Translations under genes and position numbers: made by a program
The notes under the pieces: model-generated
Told to the model about the DNA's origin: nothing
The model's database searches: none
Seen by the model: only the letters and a program-made list of their open reading frames with translations
Shown here: positions 61,632 to 64,000 of the stretch, piece after piece
How the letters are laid out: the number at the start of each line of letters is the position of its first letter
Position numbering within the stretch: position 1 is the stretch's first letter
Origin: Bacillus sp. SG-1
GTDB taxonomy: Bacteria > Bacillota > Bacilli > Bacillales > Bacillaceae_B
Direction of reading: 5' to 3'
NCBI RefSeq assembly: GCF_000181495.1
Contig: NZ_ABCF01000001.1
Span: 1-64,000, forward strand
Length of the DNA stretch: 64,000 nucleotides

Positions 61632-62532
61632 TTTTGTATCGCGCGGGCTCAGCACATGGTTTCATTTGGTACGTGGTACTTTGAGTTGAAATGACACCTT
61701 GCGCGAGCAGAGCGCATATCATCATTTTGAACATTGAGATGAAATGACACCCCGCGCGGGCAGAGCGCGTGTCATCATTTTGTACTCTGGGATGAAATGA
61801 CACCCCACGCGAGCAGAGCGCATATCATCATTTTGAACATTGAGATGAAATGACACCCCGCGCGGGCGGAGCGCATGCCCTCATTTTGAACGTTGAGATG
61901 AAATGACACCCCGCGCGAGCAGAGCGCATGATCTCATTTTTAACATTGAGATGAAATGACACCCCGCGCGGGCGGAGCGCATGAGCTCATTTTTAACATT
62001 GAGATGAAATGACACCCCGCGCGGGCGGAGCGCATGCCCTCATTTTGAACATTGAGATGAAATGACACCCCGCGCGGGCGGAGCGCATGATCTCATTTTG
62101 AACATTGAGATGAAATGACACCCCGCGCGGGCGGAGCGCATGCCCTCATTTTGAACATTGGGATGAAATAACACCCCGAGCGGGCGGAGCGCATGCCCTC
62201 ATTTTGAACATTGGGATGAAATGACACCCCGCGCGGGCAGAGCGCATATCATCATTTTGTACTCTGGGATGAAATGACACCCCGCGCGGGCGGAGCGCAT
62301 GGTGTCATTTTGAACATTGAGGTGAAATAACACCCCGCGCGGGCGGAGCGCATGACCTCATTTAGAACATTGGGATGAAATGACACCCCGCGCGGGCGGA
62401 GCGCATGACCTCATTTAGAACATTGAGATGAAATGACACCCCGCGCGGGCGGAGCGCATGGTGTCATTTTGAACATTGAGATGAAATGACACCCCACGCG
62501 AGCAGAGCGCATGACTTCATTTAGGTGTTTCC
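61632..62532. repeat. 53-bp tandem array, 16 regular copies
   Basis: Units GATGAAATGACACCCCGCGC GGGCGGAGCGCAT + variable tetrad + TCATTTTGAACATT-type spacer. Starts fall exactly every 53 bp from 61685 to 62480, with a decayed copy at 61632 and another after 62532. AAATGACACC and GGTGTCATTT pair in some units around a CCCGCGCGGG palindrome. 53 is not a multiple of 3; not coding. Lies between convergent genes. Confidence 0.93.
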
Positions 62533-62626
62533 TATGTGATGATGTACCTCGCTCGGGAAGCGGGTACACCTAAAGGGAGAACCACACCCAATGATGTACC
62601 CTGCTCGTGAAACCCGCTCATCAACC

Positions 62627-62665
62627 ACAAAAAAACAGCGGCTCCGTTTTCAGAAACCGCTGACA
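62627..62665 (-). terminator. Terminator of the MATE gene
   Basis: Minus strand CAGCGG..CCGCTG stem with inner pairs, then seven T. Confidence 0.85.
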
Positions 62666-62669
62666 TTTA

Positions 62670-64000
62670 TCAATCGTTCATGTTATGAATTTTCATTTTC
62701 GTCTTTCTCTGAACAATTTTCAAGCGCCACGATAGTGTTATAGCTCCAGCGGTCAAGCCTGAACTCAATCCTACCCAATAGCCATAGGGTCCGAGCTCAG
62801 TGAACTTCGCCAGGAAGTAACCGAGCGGCAGGCCGATGACCCAATAGGAGACCAAAGCCATCATAAAGGTGATATTGACATCTTTATACCCACGCAGAGC
62901 TCCTTGCACAGCTGCCTGAATAGCATCTGATAGTTGGAAAAACACTGCATAGAGCAGGAAGTGAACGATCAGGGCACTTACTTCAGGGTTATCAGTATAA
63001 AGAGCGGAAATAGGTTCCCTGAATAGAAGCAAGATCACACCGTAGATAACCGCCAGAATAACAGCAGTTGATATTCCCATGAAACTGTATGTCTTCGCAT
63101 CCTGAAGTCTCTTTGCCCCGACTTCGAAACCTACCACAATCGTCAATCCCATTGAGATACTCAAAGGGATCATATAAAGAAATGAAGCGAAATTGATAGC
63201 AGCTGTATGGGCAGCAATCACATTTGTGCTGTATTCACTCATAAATAATGTTACAGCCGAGAAAATACTAACCTCAAAGAATATGGAAAGGCCGATGGGG
63301 ACACCGATTAGCATAATTTCCTTCCATTTAGAAATTGAGATTGCAAACCACTTACCAAAGACATTGTATTTCCTCAGCGGGTAATATCGGTAAATGACTA
63401 GCGCAGCAATAAGGGTAATCAACCAGTATGTGATCGAAGAAGCTATGCCGGCTCCGACTCCTCCCATTTGAGGAAACCCAAACTTACCAAAAATAAGAAC
63501 ATAATTGAAGAAAACATTAATAGGTAAAGAAGTTAAAGTAACGTACATGGTGATGCGGGTCATGCCCAATGCATCAATGAACGAACGAAGAACATTGTAC
63601 ACAAACACTGGGATAACCCCGAAAGCTAAAGCAATCAGGTATTGCCTGGCAACTAAACGGACACCGTCCTCAAGATTCATATTGTTTAGGATGGGGTCGA
63701 GTAAGAAGACACCGGCAATAATAACTGCAATGGCAAGGATCGTTGCCGCGTAAATACCTTGTATCACAGAAAAGGCGACATCTTTATAGCGTCCCCCTCC
63801 GACCAACTGTGCAACGATTGGAGTAATTGCGAGCAGTATACCGCTCAGCCCGGTAAATACAGGAATCCATAATGAGGAACCGATGGCTACACCCGCCAGG
63901 TCAGTTGAAGAGAACTTCCCGGACATCATCGTATCGAAAAAACTCATGCTGAACATGCCTAACTGCGTAACAAGAATGGGCACCAGCACGATGAGAAACT
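62670..64000 (-). CDS. MATE family multidrug/Na+ antiporter, 5' end outside the window
   Basis: About 443 residues visible, the frame still open at the window edge; roughly 15 N-terminal residues are missing. NorM/DinF-type features: ILVTQLGMFSMSFFDTMMSG, DLAGVAIGSSLWIPVF, TPIVAQLVGGGR, and the second half SISMGLTIVVGFEVGAKR. Twelve helices expected. Exports cationic drugs with Na+ or H+. An internal GTG at 63989 is not the true start. Confidence 0.92.
   Translation of the reverse strand, partial: FLIVLVPILVTQLGMFSMSFFDTMMSGKFSSTDLAGVAIGSSLWIPVFTGLSGILLAITPIVAQLVGGGRYKDVAFSVIQGIYAATILAIAVIIAGVFLLDPILNNMNLEDGVRLVARQYLIALAFGVIPVFVYNVLRSFIDALGMTRITMYVTLTSLPINVFFNYVLIFGKFGFPQMGGVGAGIASSITYWLITLIAALVIYRYYPLRKYNVFGKWFAISISKWKEIMLIGVPIGLSIFFEVSIFSAVTLFMSEYSTNVIAAHTAAINFASFLYMIPLSISMGLTIVVGFEVGAKRLQDAKTYSFMGISTAVILAVIYGVILLLFREPISALYTDNPEVSALIVHFLLYAVFFQLSDAIQAAVQGALRGYKDVNITFMMALVSYWVIGLPLGYFLAKFTELGPYGYWVGLSSGLTAGAITLSWRLKIVQRKTKMKIHNMND

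Noticed and set aside
61342..61803. Minus-strand frame of about 153 codons entering the 53-bp array
   Set aside because: It runs antisense through the GNAT end into repeats; a 53-bp period breaks frame and composition is repeat-derived.
61632..62532. Possible CRISPR array
   Set aside because: Units are contiguous 53-bp repeats with only a few recurring variable positions; there are no unique spacers and no cas genes nearby.

Overview
The window is chromosomal DNA from a spore-forming, low-to-moderate G+C Gram-positive bacterium of the Bacillaceae. The evidence is gene content and local order shared with Bacillus subtilis: mntR; ypgQ/ypgR/brxA/ypiP/ypjP; thyA-dfrA-plsC-yplQ; ypmP/ypmR/ypmS; msrA-msrB; yodT-S-R-Q-P-kamA; yozE/yodN/yozD; spo0M; deoD-yodJ; ctpA. 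Strong purine-rich ribosome binding sites, many TTG/GTG starts and sporulation genes (Spo0M, a YjcZ-type peptide) agree. It is not B. subtilis itself: gene order is reshuffled and many spacers hold repeats.

Layout. 1-2280: mntR, a DUF3892 gene and a methyltransferase/AIM24 pair. 2281-7840: an A/T-rich accessory island placed exactly at the 3' end of the AIM24 gene. It carries a two-gene operon of unknown function, a coiled-coil membrane protein, a leftward cluster with a HEPN-like protein plus two very small proteins, and a two-gene type I CBASS (CD-NTase plus 2TM SLATT effector). A decayed second copy of the last ~20 AIM24 codons (7841-7909) closes the island, so its edges can be read from the sequence. 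8071-28520: core metabolism and housekeeping (fhs, two DegV genes, an ABC-F protein, bacilliredoxin, thyA-dfrA, plsC, SRAP, nucleoside hydrolase, ypmR-ypmS). 28759-33179: a DUF4397 protein, a frameshifted RsgA paralogue behind what looks like a leader-peptide attenuator, msrA-msrB, an EIIA-Glc-like protein and a DUF502 membrane protein. 34104-40834: the yodTSRQP-kamA beta-lysine/CoA-transferase operon with yokU. 40938-54191: yod/yoz genes, a Hanks-type kinase preceded by a His-rich micro-ORF and followed by spo0M, deoD, yodJ, a YitT-type membrane protein, ctpA and an LCP protein. 54318-64000: a solo AlbA_2/Schlafen-like protein, a methyltransferase, a CobW GTPase, a MarR regulator with a DHA2 efflux pump and two dyad operators, a CAP secreted protein, a GNAT, a 53-bp tandem array and a MATE transporter cut by the window end.

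Intergenic repeats are a theme. Three unrelated families have a period of 51-53 bp (11440-11560, 33357-33605, 61632-62532), and a dispersed hairpin-rich Bacillaceae-type repeat occurs in opposite orientations at 44840-45135 and 52979-53150, with short end fragments elsewhere. The strongest leads are the defence island with its readable boundaries, the HEPN-like three-gene cluster beside CBASS, and the putative attenuator in front of the broken rsgA paralogue. I could run no searches: family names come from recognised motifs and remembered relatives.
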